From Bacteroidota bacterium (GTDB taxonomy: Bacteria; Bacteroidota; Bacteroidia; Chitinophagales; Saprospiraceae), in NCBI GenBank assembly GCA_024642665.1, contig JAHEAR010000008.1:44053-108052 (forward strand): a DNA stretch of 64,000 nt, given 5' to 3'. This document shows positions 16,846-26,188 of the stretch, piece by piece; the first letter of the stretch is position 1, and each line of letters opens with the position of its first letter. Below the pieces are notes generated by a model. It had not been told where the DNA came from. It was given only the letters and a program-made list of their open reading frames with translations, and searched no databases. Made by a program: the position numbers and the translations under genes.

Positions 16846-18906
16846 ATGAAGCGATGCATTGCCTTTGGGTGGTGGATGATAATATGCGTATACGCCTATG
16901 CACAGACAGCCGCTGACAGCCTTCGTCATCACGAAGCGGTTCCACTGGGAGAAGTGGTGATCTCTGCGTACACGGACGGTGTCAGCAAAGAAGCTGTGCT
17001 GAATATAACATCACTGCCTTTAAAGCAAATAGAACAGGGAGGATCATTTAATCTTACGGATGCCCTTGCCAAATTGCCCGGCATCAGTCAATTGAGTACA
17101 GGGATTGGTATTTCCAAACCTGTGATCCGTGGCTTATACGGCAGTCGTATTTTGGTGGTATTCTCGGGACTGCGATTTGACAACCAGCAATGGCAGGATG
17201 AACATGGTATGGGACTTTCTGACCTTGGCATTTCCAGAACGGAAGTGATCAAAGGCCCCTTGTCATTATTATACGGCACAGAGGCAGTTGGCGGTGTGAT
17301 CAATATTCTGGAGGAGAAAATTCCTTCAGAAGGATTGCAGGAAACGGATGCTGGAATGGCGTTTCATTCAAATACATTAGGCGGAACTTTACAGGCCGGG
17401 ATTAAAGCGAACTATGGTGATCGGTGGTATCGTATTCGAATCGGCATGGACAGTCATGCGGATTATTCGGATGGTCATAAGGAAAGAGTGTTGAACAGTA
17501 GGTTCAATGGTTATTACCTGAAATCAACGTATGGTTTCACAAAGAAAAACTGGCATAGTGAAAACTATTACGATTTTTCCTACAATCATTTTGGATTCGT
17601 GTTCAATGATTTGATCCATTTTTTTGCGCCGGATGCCCGATGGACCAGACAGATGAATGGACCGCACCACATTGTGATGCTAAACATCCTTTCATCGGTC
17701 AACACCATTCAACTGGCGAATTCCATTTTGAAATTGAATGCAGGAATTCAATCCAATTATCGCGCAGAAAATGAAGGAGGCGGAGACTTGAGCCTGGTGA
17801 TGCATTTACTGACCGGACAATATGCTCTGAAGTGGAGTAAACAGCTTTCGCCTAAGTCCTTACTGGTCTTAACCAATAGTTCGAGTCTCGAGAGCAATAC
17901 AAACTATGGGAAGCGAAAGATTATTCCTGATGCGTGGTCGTATGAAAGCAATTTGTCCGCGTATATGGAGCATCGTCTGGGTCCGTTCATTCTTGAGTAT
18001 GGTGTCGGTGGCGGACTGCGCTTTATTAAAACCCTTCTGACACAGCATGTCAATACAGAAGAAAAGGAGATTGACCCTTTTCGTCAGACAAGATTCTTTG
18101 GCAATGGATTGCTGGGAGTCAGCTATAATCCTTCAGACGATTGGAATTTCAAAGTCAATGGTGCAACGGGTGTACGTGCCCCGAATCTGGCTGAACTTTC
18201 TTCTAATGGATTACATGAAGGTATCTATGTGTATGAAATTGGTGATCCAGATTTGAAGAATGAACAAAATCTGAATGTGGAGTTAAGTATGGATTATTCA
18301 GGGGATTGGTTTCAGTTTGGGGTAGCAGGTTTCTATAACTATTTTTTTAGTTACCTCTATCTTCAGCCGACCATGGAAGAATGGTTTGGGTTTCCGGTGG
18401 CTCGATTCAGTCAGGACAAGGCTGCCTTATATGGTGGTGAAGTGACTATTGGTTTTACTCCACTTTTTACAAGCGGATGGCGTATCGCTGCCGCTTATTC
18501 CGGGATGGTGGGGAAATTGGCTAATGGTAATTACCTTCCATACATTCCAGCGCAAAAGATAAGACCGGAAATTCGGTATGATGCTCCTTCACGGAAAAAT
18601 GGGCGCACCTTGTATGGTTTTGTTAACATGGAACTAGTGATGCAGCAGACACAGGTGCATACCGCGGAAACGATTACACCTTCGTATAACTTGTTGAATG
18701 CCGGTATTGGTTTCACATTTCAGTCAGGCGGGTTGGGGTATGATATTAATCTGGCAGCAAACAATATACTGAACGAAGCTTATTACGATCATCTTTCTCG
18801 ATTTAAAACGTTCGATTTACTCAATATCGGGCGAGATATTTCTATTCATTTCAAAATTAATTTACTAAAACAATTAAAAACATATAGCAATGCATACAGC
18901 AATTAA
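16846..18906 (+). CDS. TonB-dependent outer-membrane receptor
   Basis: A 686-residue outer-membrane transporter. The signal peptide ends AYAQ (residue 20). A short N-terminal stretch with LGEVVISAY is the TonB-box-like region. The plug covers about residues 50-165 (LTDALAKLPGISQLS, KPVIRGLYGSRILVV, TEVIKGPLSLLYGTEAVGG). The rest is an antiparallel beta-barrel, with the C-terminal strand ending in a hydrophobic alternation. The length and lack of a carboxypeptidase-like domain point to a siderophore or metal-complex receptor rather than SusC. It overlaps the next gene by 17 bp. The substrate is unknown. Confidence 0.9.
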   Translation: MKRCIAFGWWMIICVYAYAQTAADSLRHHEAVPLGEVVISAYTDGVSKEAVLNITSLPLKQIEQGGSFNLTDALAKLPGISQLSTGIGISKPVIRGLYGSRILVVFSGLRFDNQQWQDEHGMGLSDLGISRTEVIKGPLSLLYGTEAVGGVINILEEKIPSEGLQETDAGMAFHSNTLGGTLQAGIKANYGDRWYRIRIGMDSHADYSDGHKERVLNSRFNGYYLKSTYGFTKKNWHSENYYDFSYNHFGFVFNDLIHFFAPDARWTRQMNGPHHIVMLNILSSVNTIQLANSILKLNAGIQSNYRAENEGGGDLSLVMHLLTGQYALKWSKQLSPKSLLVLTNSSSLESNTNYGKRKIIPDAWSYESNLSAYMEHRLGPFILEYGVGGGLRFIKTLLTQHVNTEEKEIDPFRQTRFFGNGLLGVSYNPSDDWNFKVNGATGVRAPNLAELSSNGLHEGIYVYEIGDPDLKNEQNLNVELSMDYSGDWFQFGVAGFYNYFFSYLYLQPTMEEWFGFPVARFSQDKAALYGGEVTIGFTPLFTSGWRIAAAYSGMVGKLANGNYLPYIPAQKIRPEIRYDAPSRKNGRTLYGFVNMELVMQQTQVHTAETITPSYNLLNAGIGFTFQSGGLGYDINLAANNILNEAYYDHLSRFKTFDLLNIGRDISIHFKINLLKQLKTYSNAYSN

Positions 18907-19303
18907 AACCTTATTAATGTTAAGTTTATTTACACTCGCATTTGCTTCCTGCAACAAAGATGAGGATGATGAGATGGATGAGCTTCATATTGAATTTAAA
19001 GTGGGAGGTAATTATACGTCGACTAATATGACGCTGCCGAAAGCGAGTACCGGAATTATAGGGATTGAAGCAGAAACTAAAAAGCCTCAGGATCCGATCA
19101 TCAGTTTTAATATCTCTCTATCGATCAGTGGGGGAACGCCTACGACAGTATATAATGAAAGTAATCTGAATGCAGAATTTTATGATTATGATTATGTATT
19201 TGTGATCGGTAGTATTTCAGGAGATATATATACTTACACATTTACGATCACCAATAAAGATGGTTTGACAGAGCAGGAATCGCTCACGGTGACTATTCAG
19301 TAG
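18890..19303 (+). CDS. Small surface lipoprotein
   Basis: A 137-residue lipoprotein with the lipobox LAFASC (Cys20) and an acidic NKDEDDEMDE tail that is a common outer-surface export signal in Bacteroidota. The remainder is beta-rich, Ig-like, ending in EQESLTVTIQ. It resembles DUF4625-type accessory proteins, though not with certainty. The start overlaps the receptor's end, implying translational coupling, so the protein probably partners with the receptor in ligand capture. Confidence 0.78.
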   Translation: MHTAIKTLLMLSLFTLAFASCNKDEDDEMDELHIEFKVGGNYTSTNMTLPKASTGIIGIEAETKKPQDPIISFNISLSISGGTPTTVYNESNLNAEFYDYDYVFVIGSISGDIYTYTFTITNKDGLTEQESLTVTIQ

Positions 19304-19318
19304 AATTAAATTACAGAT

Positions 19319-19355
19319 AAAAAGGGGCTAAGCGAAATCGTTGTGCCCCTTTTTT
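19319..19355. terminator. Bidirectional rho-independent terminator
   Basis: A 10-bp stem with AAAAAGGGGC (19319-19328) against GCCCCTTTTT (19345-19354) encloses a 16-base loop. Its A-run and T-run serve both convergent genes, the lipoprotein gene on the plus strand and the permease on the minus strand. Confidence 0.85.
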
Positions 19356-19356
19356 A

Positions 19357-21117
19357 TTAAATAATTAATCGTACGCCACCAAGCTCTTCTACTTTGTATG
19401 GGAAGCGATCGCCCGGAGACCCAATAAACATAAAGTTGATAGGAATATTCCATTCTTTCGATAATTTATTAATGAGTTCGGGTCCAAAAAAGTCATCGAT
19501 TTCGATAAAATCAATTTTGATCATCGGGTATTCTCTGTCCACTACATTAATATCATTTCGAAATTGTTCGGTAATCAGGGCGCCGTTTTTGATGGCGGTG
19601 ACGACTTTTAATTTTTTAGTGTGTTCATTTCCCTGAATATAAAGCAACACTTTGTTCAAGGTGGCGACATCATCATTTTTGGTGAAGTAGACAAACTCCT
19701 GTGAATTTATTTCATTTATAATAAAAAGTATTTTCTTGTCAGTTTGCAAGACAAGTCGACGGAATGGGTCAAAAATAGAATGGATAAATGTTAACAAAAA
19801 CTTGAGTAATACTGTCCTCTGAAGCATGATGGCTATAAACAGAATCGACGGGATGAAATATTCCAGAAATACGGAGATGTTACTTTGGGCTCCTTCATCA
19901 GGTTCCATCATCAGATTGCCTGTCAACGCTACTATAACTGCAACGATAGCGATGAAGATGGTAGATGAGGTTGCTCTTTCCGGTCGCGGAAGTTTGTTGC
20001 GCTTTACTTTAAGCAGGATATTGCCTATGCCAAATAATACCATGACAGATAAAAATGATATTGTGTAAACGCCTGCCAAGAGTTTTACCTCCCCATTTGT
20101 GATCAGTAAGACAGAAATGGTGAGTAACAGAAAAGTCAGAATAATGCGATAAGAACTTCCCCGACGGTTTTTCTTTAAAAAATATTGAGGTAGTATTCTG
20201 TCAAGTGCCATGCGTTCCAGCAATCCTGACACCCCTACAAAGCTGGTCAGTACAGCCCCGCTGAGTACTAAAAAGGCATCAATACTAATTAGGTGAGCCA
20301 ACCAATCTCCCCCTACATGTGAGGCCATTTCAACTAACAGGGTGTTCTGATATAGATCACTTTGAAGTACCGGGAGTGTGAAGAGAGCCAGTGCAAATAT
20401 GGCTGCTAAAGGATTAATAATACTGACGACAATCCACATGTTTTTAAGTGTTTTGGGAAAAACGCCTTTTTCCTGCTCTTCAACAAAATTGGCAGAACTT
20501 TCAAATCCAGAAACACCTAGCATGGAAGCCGCGAAACCAAGAAAAATTGCATTGGATATACTTCCTCCAGTAACGGGAAAGTACCAATTTTCGATAAATA
20601 GACCGACGCCATTTTTCATCAGAAAGAAAACAATCACGCCACTTAAAATGAGGAAAGAGGATAAATGGAAAATGAAAATGCCTATAGCTACTTTGGATGA
20701 TTCAGACACACCACCAATGGTCAGTGTGGCAAAAACACCTAGCAATATAATTGTCGAAGGGATGATCGGTACAATAGGAATCAAGTGATGCATATAATGA
20801 ATAGCTTCATTGGCAGAGATGACGGCGGTAGCCATGTAAGACAGTAATGTAAGTGTGGCCGCGTAAGAGGCTACCGATTTGCTGGTTGTATTCAGTAAGG
20901 CATTATAGGCTCCTCCGTTTAAGGGTAAAGCTCCTACCACCTCTCCATAAATTTTTCTAAACAGAAAAAGGACCAACGATACGATCAGTAACGTAATCCA
21001 GGCGTATTGTCCGGCAAAGGCTATAGCCAAGGCTGATACATATAATACGGATGAACTGATGTCGTTTCCACAAATGGCTGTGGAGGCTAGTACGGATAGT
21101 TTTTTACCTTCTTTCAT
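19357..21117 (-). CDS. APC-family amino acid/amine permease
   Basis: A 586-residue inner-membrane transporter with about 12 hydrophobic segments. The first helix region STAICGNDISSSVLYVS and the segment VGALPLNGGAYNALLN carry the glycine-rich motifs of the amino acid-polyamine-organocation superfamily. The last 140 residues are soluble, from DPFRRLVLQTDKKILF onward, and look like a cytoplasmic regulatory domain with a USP-like alternation of strands and helices (VVTAIKNGALI, MIKIDFIEIDDFF). The C-terminal extension is longer than in plain permeases. Substrate not determined. Confidence 0.87.
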   Translation of the reverse strand: MKEGKKLSVLASTAICGNDISSSVLYVSALAIAFAGQYAWITLLIVSLVLFLFRKIYGEVVGALPLNGGAYNALLNTTSKSVASYAATLTLLSYMATAVISANEAIHYMHHLIPIVPIIPSTIILLGVFATLTIGGVSESSKVAIGIFIFHLSSFLILSGVIVFFLMKNGVGLFIENWYFPVTGGSISNAIFLGFAASMLGVSGFESSANFVEEQEKGVFPKTLKNMWIVVSIINPLAAIFALALFTLPVLQSDLYQNTLLVEMASHVGGDWLAHLISIDAFLVLSGAVLTSFVGVSGLLERMALDRILPQYFLKKNRRGSSYRIILTFLLLTISVLLITNGEVKLLAGVYTISFLSVMVLFGIGNILLKVKRNKLPRPERATSSTIFIAIVAVIVALTGNLMMEPDEGAQSNISVFLEYFIPSILFIAIMLQRTVLLKFLLTFIHSIFDPFRRLVLQTDKKILFIINEINSQEFVYFTKNDDVATLNKVLLYIQGNEHTKKLKVVTAIKNGALITEQFRNDINVVDREYPMIKIDFIEIDDFFGPELINKLSKEWNIPINFMFIGSPGDRFPYKVEELGGVRLII

Positions 21118-21440
21118 TAATCAATAACCTGTTCTTTAATCATTCTGTGTATTGAATGTAATTCTTCTTTGGACCATACACTTTTTAATCACAGGTGGTC
21201 AGACCTTTATTCACAATTATTAAGGTATGCATAATTTTTAAACGTAGCATTTTAATGGACTTGCTCCAAAAAAAACATAAACTTACATACTATTTGTAGC
21301 TTAAGGATGGGTGTCTGATGCCATTATCTTTCTGTTCACAAACAATCTTTCGTTACCAGTAATTGCTTTGTTCTTTAAATTCTTTTTTGCCGGAGAAGAA
21401 AGGGATTATGGCCGCTCCAATTCCCTGCAAAATTGGTTTT
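21118..21440. other. Non-coding gap between permease and histidine kinase genes
   Basis: These 323 bases hold nothing I can support as a gene or structure. Confidence 0.5.
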
Positions 21441-22754
21441 TCAGGAGTTAGCGGCAGGTAAGAGGATGCGGAATAGAGTTCCATTTCCTTCTATGGTTTC
21501 CACCTTTAGTTCGCCACCATGCGCTTTGATTATATCATAGCTTAAGGAAAGTCCAAGACCAGTGCCGGAGCCGGCAGGTTTGGTCGTGAAGAAGGGTTGG
21601 AAGATTTTATTTTTAATTTGATCTGCTATGCCATTCCCATTGTCCGCGATGGATATTTCAACTTGGGGATGATCTTCGTCAATTAAATAATTTGTACTGA
21701 CGACTACTTCCGGTTGATAGGCTGGTGTTCCGGTTTTACTTTTTTCATGAACGGCATAAAATGCATTATTGATCAGATTGAGAATGACTCTTCCAATATC
21801 CTGAGCAATGACATTGATCAAGGGCAGGGCAGGGTCTTTTATAAATTTATAATCAGTAGTAAAGCTCTTGTCCTTGGCGCGAATACCATGAAAGGAGAGT
21901 TTTAGAAATTCAGCGGCAAGTACATTGAGATCCGTTGGGACTTTTTCCCCGGAGTTTAATCTGCTGTGTTCCAGCATACCCTTTACGATGGCATCTGCTC
22001 GTCTGCCGTGATGATTTATCTTTTTTAAATTTTCCCTAAGGTCGTTTGAAATGGCTTTAGCTTCTTCGAATGATCCTTTGTCTATCTCTTCATTCATTTC
22101 GTCAATGAGTTCCGTACTGAGGTCAGAGAAGTTGTTGACAAAATTGAGTGGATTCTGAATCTCATGCGCGATACCTGCTGTCAATTCACCGAGACTAGCC
22201 ATTTTCTCAGAATGAATAAGTTGGGTCTGTGTAGCCTTAAGGTGTTCCAGTGAGACTTTCAGTTCATTGGTTCGCTCGACCACCGTTCTTTCCAACTTTT
22301 CATTTTCAAGCTTTAATTCATTAGCATGCCAGCTGTCCTCATCTCCCTCATGTCCTTGTGGGGTAGAACCATGCCAATGCGCGACGATCCACTTGCCCGA
22401 TTTGTATTCTATGACAGTCGTTAAACGCAGCAAAAGGGAAATATCGTTGCCATCGGCTTTCATTTGGAAAAGGATCTCTTCCACAAACAAGTGGACATCT
22501 CCATTGGCGAGCGCTTTGCTGTAGACAGGCATTTCTGTCATCTTCATAGCAAGATCGACCGATTGGTCTCGCTGCATTTGGAGTAGTTCATTAAAAGAGG
22601 CTATCGATACGATTTTTTCATCAACATGCGTGCCGTAGCCCATGATGGAATCATCAATGTAATCGGTTGACTTTTCGATGGGGAAGTCATAAAAGCACAG
22701 CTGTTTAAAATTATGATATGCCAGCAATAAATTTTCTTGTTTTTTCAAGTCCAT
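21441..22754 (-). CDS. Sensor histidine kinase with NTF2/SnoaL-like input domain
   Basis: A 437-residue soluble kinase. Residues 1-135 resemble an NTF2/SnoaL-like fold, closing with the family-typical KWIVAHWHGSTP. A coiled coil follows (about 143-180, ELKLENEKLERTVVERTNEL). The phosphoacceptor box is GELTAGIAHEIQNPLNF with His197. The ATPase domain has NLINNAFYAV (N box), DNGNGIAD (G1) and GTGLGLSLSYDIIKAHGG (G2). No transmembrane segment is present, so it senses a cytoplasmic signal. No response regulator gene is adjacent. The kinase is well supported; the input-domain fold is inferred from pattern. Confidence 0.9.
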   Translation of the reverse strand: MDLKKQENLLLAYHNFKQLCFYDFPIEKSTDYIDDSIMGYGTHVDEKIVSIASFNELLQMQRDQSVDLAMKMTEMPVYSKALANGDVHLFVEEILFQMKADGNDISLLLRLTTVIEYKSGKWIVAHWHGSTPQGHEGDEDSWHANELKLENEKLERTVVERTNELKVSLEHLKATQTQLIHSEKMASLGELTAGIAHEIQNPLNFVNNFSDLSTELIDEMNEEIDKGSFEEAKAISNDLRENLKKINHHGRRADAIVKGMLEHSRLNSGEKVPTDLNVLAAEFLKLSFHGIRAKDKSFTTDYKFIKDPALPLINVIAQDIGRVILNLINNAFYAVHEKSKTGTPAYQPEVVVSTNYLIDEDHPQVEISIADNGNGIADQIKNKIFQPFFTTKPAGSGTGLGLSLSYDIIKAHGGELKVETIEGNGTLFRILLPAANS

Positions 22755-23072
22755 AGCATTAAGAAATTGCTTTATTCAACGTTTTAATCATTTGATGACC
22801 CGGGCGATGGGGGGTAAAAAGGTATGGAAGATATATCGTTTTTGCTTTAATGGACTAATGGATAAGCTGTAAATCTTTGAAGGAACATATGATTTGAAAC
22901 ATTGGTACGGGGTCTTTAAGTGATGATTATTGCCATGGAGTTAAATATTGTTAAAGGTTGTGCCATTTGACGGTCGGTTGAAGAATTAATTTAGGTATAC
23001 AGCACCCACATAAAGTCTTCCTATTTGATTCGGAATTCAATATTCTCTTCATAAATAGGTTGTAGAGCGTAT
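22755..23072. other. Non-coding gap between the PUL regulator and histidine kinase genes
   Basis: These 318 bases separate two minus-strand genes. No frame, hairpin or repeat stands out. Confidence 0.5.
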
Positions 23073-25937
23073 TCAAAATTCCATTAGGAATTCTGTAAGA
23101 TTAGTTTTAGCATCAACCTGCAATTTTTTTCGCAATCGATAGCGGCTGGCATCGATTCCGCGATGTGAAACATTTGCCAATACAGCGATTTCTTTGGTGG
23201 AGAGATTCATTCGCAGATAGGCACACAATTTTAAATCTCTGGTGGTAAGACTGTCATATTTTGCTTTCAATTTGGTAAAGAAATCTTCATTGACTTCATT
23301 GAAATGAAACACAAGATTATTCCAATGATCGTCGAGATCGCCATCACGTTCGACCCGTTGAACCATTTTCCGAATTTGGGAGGATGTTTTTTCATCGCTG
23401 CAGCTATTACAGATTTCAGCAAGCCGTTCCTTGATCTCTTCCATGGTTTCATTTTTTTGGAGGAGATGCATGGCAGAGGTTATTAATTCTCTTTTCTTAT
23501 GCTCCAATTGTTCAGCAATACGTTCGTTTTCCAGCTTTTCAATGGCGCTCTTCGATTCACTTACAGTTTGTTCGACTTCTTCTTCCAGTCGAATGATTTT
23601 TCTTCGATTAAAATAGAACAAAAATATAATGGCAATCAGGGCCAGGAAGGCATAGACGAGCCAGGCAATCAAAGAGCGATGCCAGGGGGGTAAAATTTCG
23701 AATCGATATTCTGTACTTCCAAAAACCTGATGGTTTGTGGTGGTCGCTTCAACCAAAAAAGTATATTTTCCGGGATCAAGTCTTGTATACTCTTTCATGT
23801 GTTGACTGGACCATTCAGACCATTCACCGTCGAAGTTTTTTAGTTTATACCGATAGAGCATATCTTCTTCGTAGCTAAATGCGGATGTTCCGAATCGAAA
23901 CTGAACAGTATTATCCAATGAGGGCAGAATTGTCCTGGTACCCTCGGGTTGCGAAGCCAGTACGTTTTCTCCATCATAAAAAACGCCGTTATAAAATGTA
24001 CTGTCATGCCTTCCGGTGGACCGGACTTCATGCATCAAAACAAGGATAGACGTATCTGCCTGCGTGTCCAGATAGGGATCGTAATGGATAAAGCCATCTG
24101 TCGATGCGATATAAACATTGTGTTCGTCATAGGGATAAATGAATTCCCATCCGGTATGCATCTTTTCCTTTAATCGCGGAAATACCTTTTTCTTAATGGT
24201 GCGTTCAAGCCCGATATCCTCTACCATCAGGATGCCCACTTCTTCATTAGTAATAAACCAAATATTTTTATGGCCATCTTCGAATAGCCTCCGAACTTTT
24301 ACATTATTGCCAAAAACATCGTTCAACGGGGCGTAGGGTACAAAGCGATTCATCTCTTCATCAAATTCAAACACCCCTTGTTCAGGACAAAAAAGCACTT
24401 TATTTCTTATGCTGAATACGTGGTTGTGCAAATAAGAAGGGAGTCCCTTTTCTGTTCCAAATAATGAATCATGCCATTCCCCACCATTATTTTGAGACAA
24501 GCGATAAACGCCCCGATACGGATGCGCCATCCAAATAACACCTTGTCCGTTCTGCACGATAAATCGACTGGATTCATTCATTTCTGATACCTGTTCGCCA
24601 ATGACAAATCGTCCGTTTTCAAGCGTGCCACTCCTGATTCCATTATAAGTGCCCAGAAAATAGGAGTTATTGGCGGTGAGATCTTTTTGCATTAACCAGA
24701 CACCGTTATTGCTGTAAAATGGGCGAGCGATTCCGTCGTGAACCTGAAAAGCACCGTTCTGATGACACAAGATTAATTGCTCATCCAAGATATTAAGGCC
24801 CCATACCTGACCTTTACTTCCGAGTACAGCATTATAGTGGTCCAGCTCCTCAATATTTCTGTCTCCGCTAATCAAATCGGAATAATACAAACCATTATTA
24901 GTGCCAAAATAAATACGGTCGTGCAAAATAGCCGCGGTATATCCTATACCATCCAATTGTCCGTCGGGCTTTAGATAGGTAAAAGGGGAATTGGTTTGAA
25001 TGAAATTGATTCCCTTAGTTGTTCCAACCCAAACATTCTGGTCCTTACTGACCAGAATACTCATGACATTATTGTTCAACAATCCGTTTTCTGTGTGTAT
25101 GTGATGCTTGATATGTAAGGAATCGTCTAAAATGACGAGGCCGCCAAAGTTTGTACCTATGATTACATCCCCATTAGCAAAACCGTTTACTTTGGTGATG
25201 ACATTTTCTTTGAGAAACGCACTCCATTTGCCGTCCAGCGGACTGATCGATCCATCCTGATAAAAGTAAAGTCCCTGACGCTCAGTGGCAATGATATGTC
25301 CGTTTAGATAGGGCACGCTGCCAAGGACAAGGGTATTCACTAATAGTTGTGTTCCGGGAATCTCTTGAAATTCAGTCCCATTGAATTTGTAAAGCAATCC
25401 ACTATTTGCCTGTCCTATGATTTGGCCATCGATGATATTAAAGAACTGAAAGGTAAAAGTGTCATAAACGGTACAAGCCTCATCCTTTATCACGTAAATC
25501 CTTCCCAATGACCTGAAGGCAATTTCATCCTGCTCAATACGAATATCCCAGACATCATCAAAATTCTTATAGGGTGCTTGAATGGACTCCTTTAGCGACC
25601 GATATTGCCAATTGCCTATGGGATCCGGCTCGAAAAGTCCAATTGCATTCTGCCCTCCACAATAGATCAGGCCATTTTTGTTTGTTTCAACTGATCGAAC
25701 GATGGTGCGGTTGGGTAGCGGAGCCAGCTTCCAATTGATTCCATCAAACATTAACATTCCATCGTTATTGGCAAAATACAGTACCTCCCTATTATCCTGT
25801 GTGATATCCCAATTCTGCATTGAAGCACCATATTGCGAGGGCATGAAGGATACGATTCTGGGTATGCCACCATGATTCTGTGCAGCTAAATCTCCACAGA
25901 ATAAGCAAAGCATAAGTATTGGCAGAATTTGATTCAT
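23073..25937 (-). CDS. Membrane-spanning PUL regulator: Reg_prop, Y_Y_Y and LuxR-type HTH
   Basis: A 954-residue regulator. A signal peptide (1-19) is followed by a long periplasmic beta-propeller region built of two-component-regulator-propeller repeats (for example NQNVWVGTTKGINFI, HKNIWFITNEEVGIL), then a Y_Y_Y domain (about 675-750; LYRYKLKNFDGEWSEW). One transmembrane helix (WLVYAFLALIAIIFLFYF) leads to a coiled coil. The C-terminus is a LuxR-type HTH (LTTRDLKLCAYLRMNLSTKE, then VLANVSHRGIDASRYRLRKK). No kinase domain is present, so it acts in one step from periplasm to DNA, unlike hybrid HTCS regulators. It is divergent from susC and is the obvious controller of the glucan PUL. Confidence 0.9.
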   Translation of the reverse strand: MNQILPILMLCLFCGDLAAQNHGGIPRIVSFMPSQYGASMQNWDITQDNREVLYFANNDGMLMFDGINWKLAPLPNRTIVRSVETNKNGLIYCGGQNAIGLFEPDPIGNWQYRSLKESIQAPYKNFDDVWDIRIEQDEIAFRSLGRIYVIKDEACTVYDTFTFQFFNIIDGQIIGQANSGLLYKFNGTEFQEIPGTQLLVNTLVLGSVPYLNGHIIATERQGLYFYQDGSISPLDGKWSAFLKENVITKVNGFANGDVIIGTNFGGLVILDDSLHIKHHIHTENGLLNNNVMSILVSKDQNVWVGTTKGINFIQTNSPFTYLKPDGQLDGIGYTAAILHDRIYFGTNNGLYYSDLISGDRNIEELDHYNAVLGSKGQVWGLNILDEQLILCHQNGAFQVHDGIARPFYSNNGVWLMQKDLTANNSYFLGTYNGIRSGTLENGRFVIGEQVSEMNESSRFIVQNGQGVIWMAHPYRGVYRLSQNNGGEWHDSLFGTEKGLPSYLHNHVFSIRNKVLFCPEQGVFEFDEEMNRFVPYAPLNDVFGNNVKVRRLFEDGHKNIWFITNEEVGILMVEDIGLERTIKKKVFPRLKEKMHTGWEFIYPYDEHNVYIASTDGFIHYDPYLDTQADTSILVLMHEVRSTGRHDSTFYNGVFYDGENVLASQPEGTRTILPSLDNTVQFRFGTSAFSYEEDMLYRYKLKNFDGEWSEWSSQHMKEYTRLDPGKYTFLVEATTTNHQVFGSTEYRFEILPPWHRSLIAWLVYAFLALIAIIFLFYFNRRKIIRLEEEVEQTVSESKSAIEKLENERIAEQLEHKKRELITSAMHLLQKNETMEEIKERLAEICNSCSDEKTSSQIRKMVQRVERDGDLDDHWNNLVFHFNEVNEDFFTKLKAKYDSLTTRDLKLCAYLRMNLSTKEIAVLANVSHRGIDASRYRLRKKLQVDAKTNLTEFLMEF

Positions 25938-26188
25938 CCTGACAGGAAAATAAACTCGATTTTTGAAATGAGTAGTTAAATAGTAGGAATTGAGTATTAT
26001 TTTAATGACAAATTACTATTAGTGAGTAGTCAAATCTACAAATTGTATAGGATATCTGTTGTAAATTTAAGACGACCTAATGAAGAGATGTTGATTCAGA
26101 TTAGTTCTTCACCATCTTGAGACCTGGGCTTCCAATTTGTTTTCGAAAATAGGATGAAGTTTTATTCAAATTCTTAAACCACTCCCGA

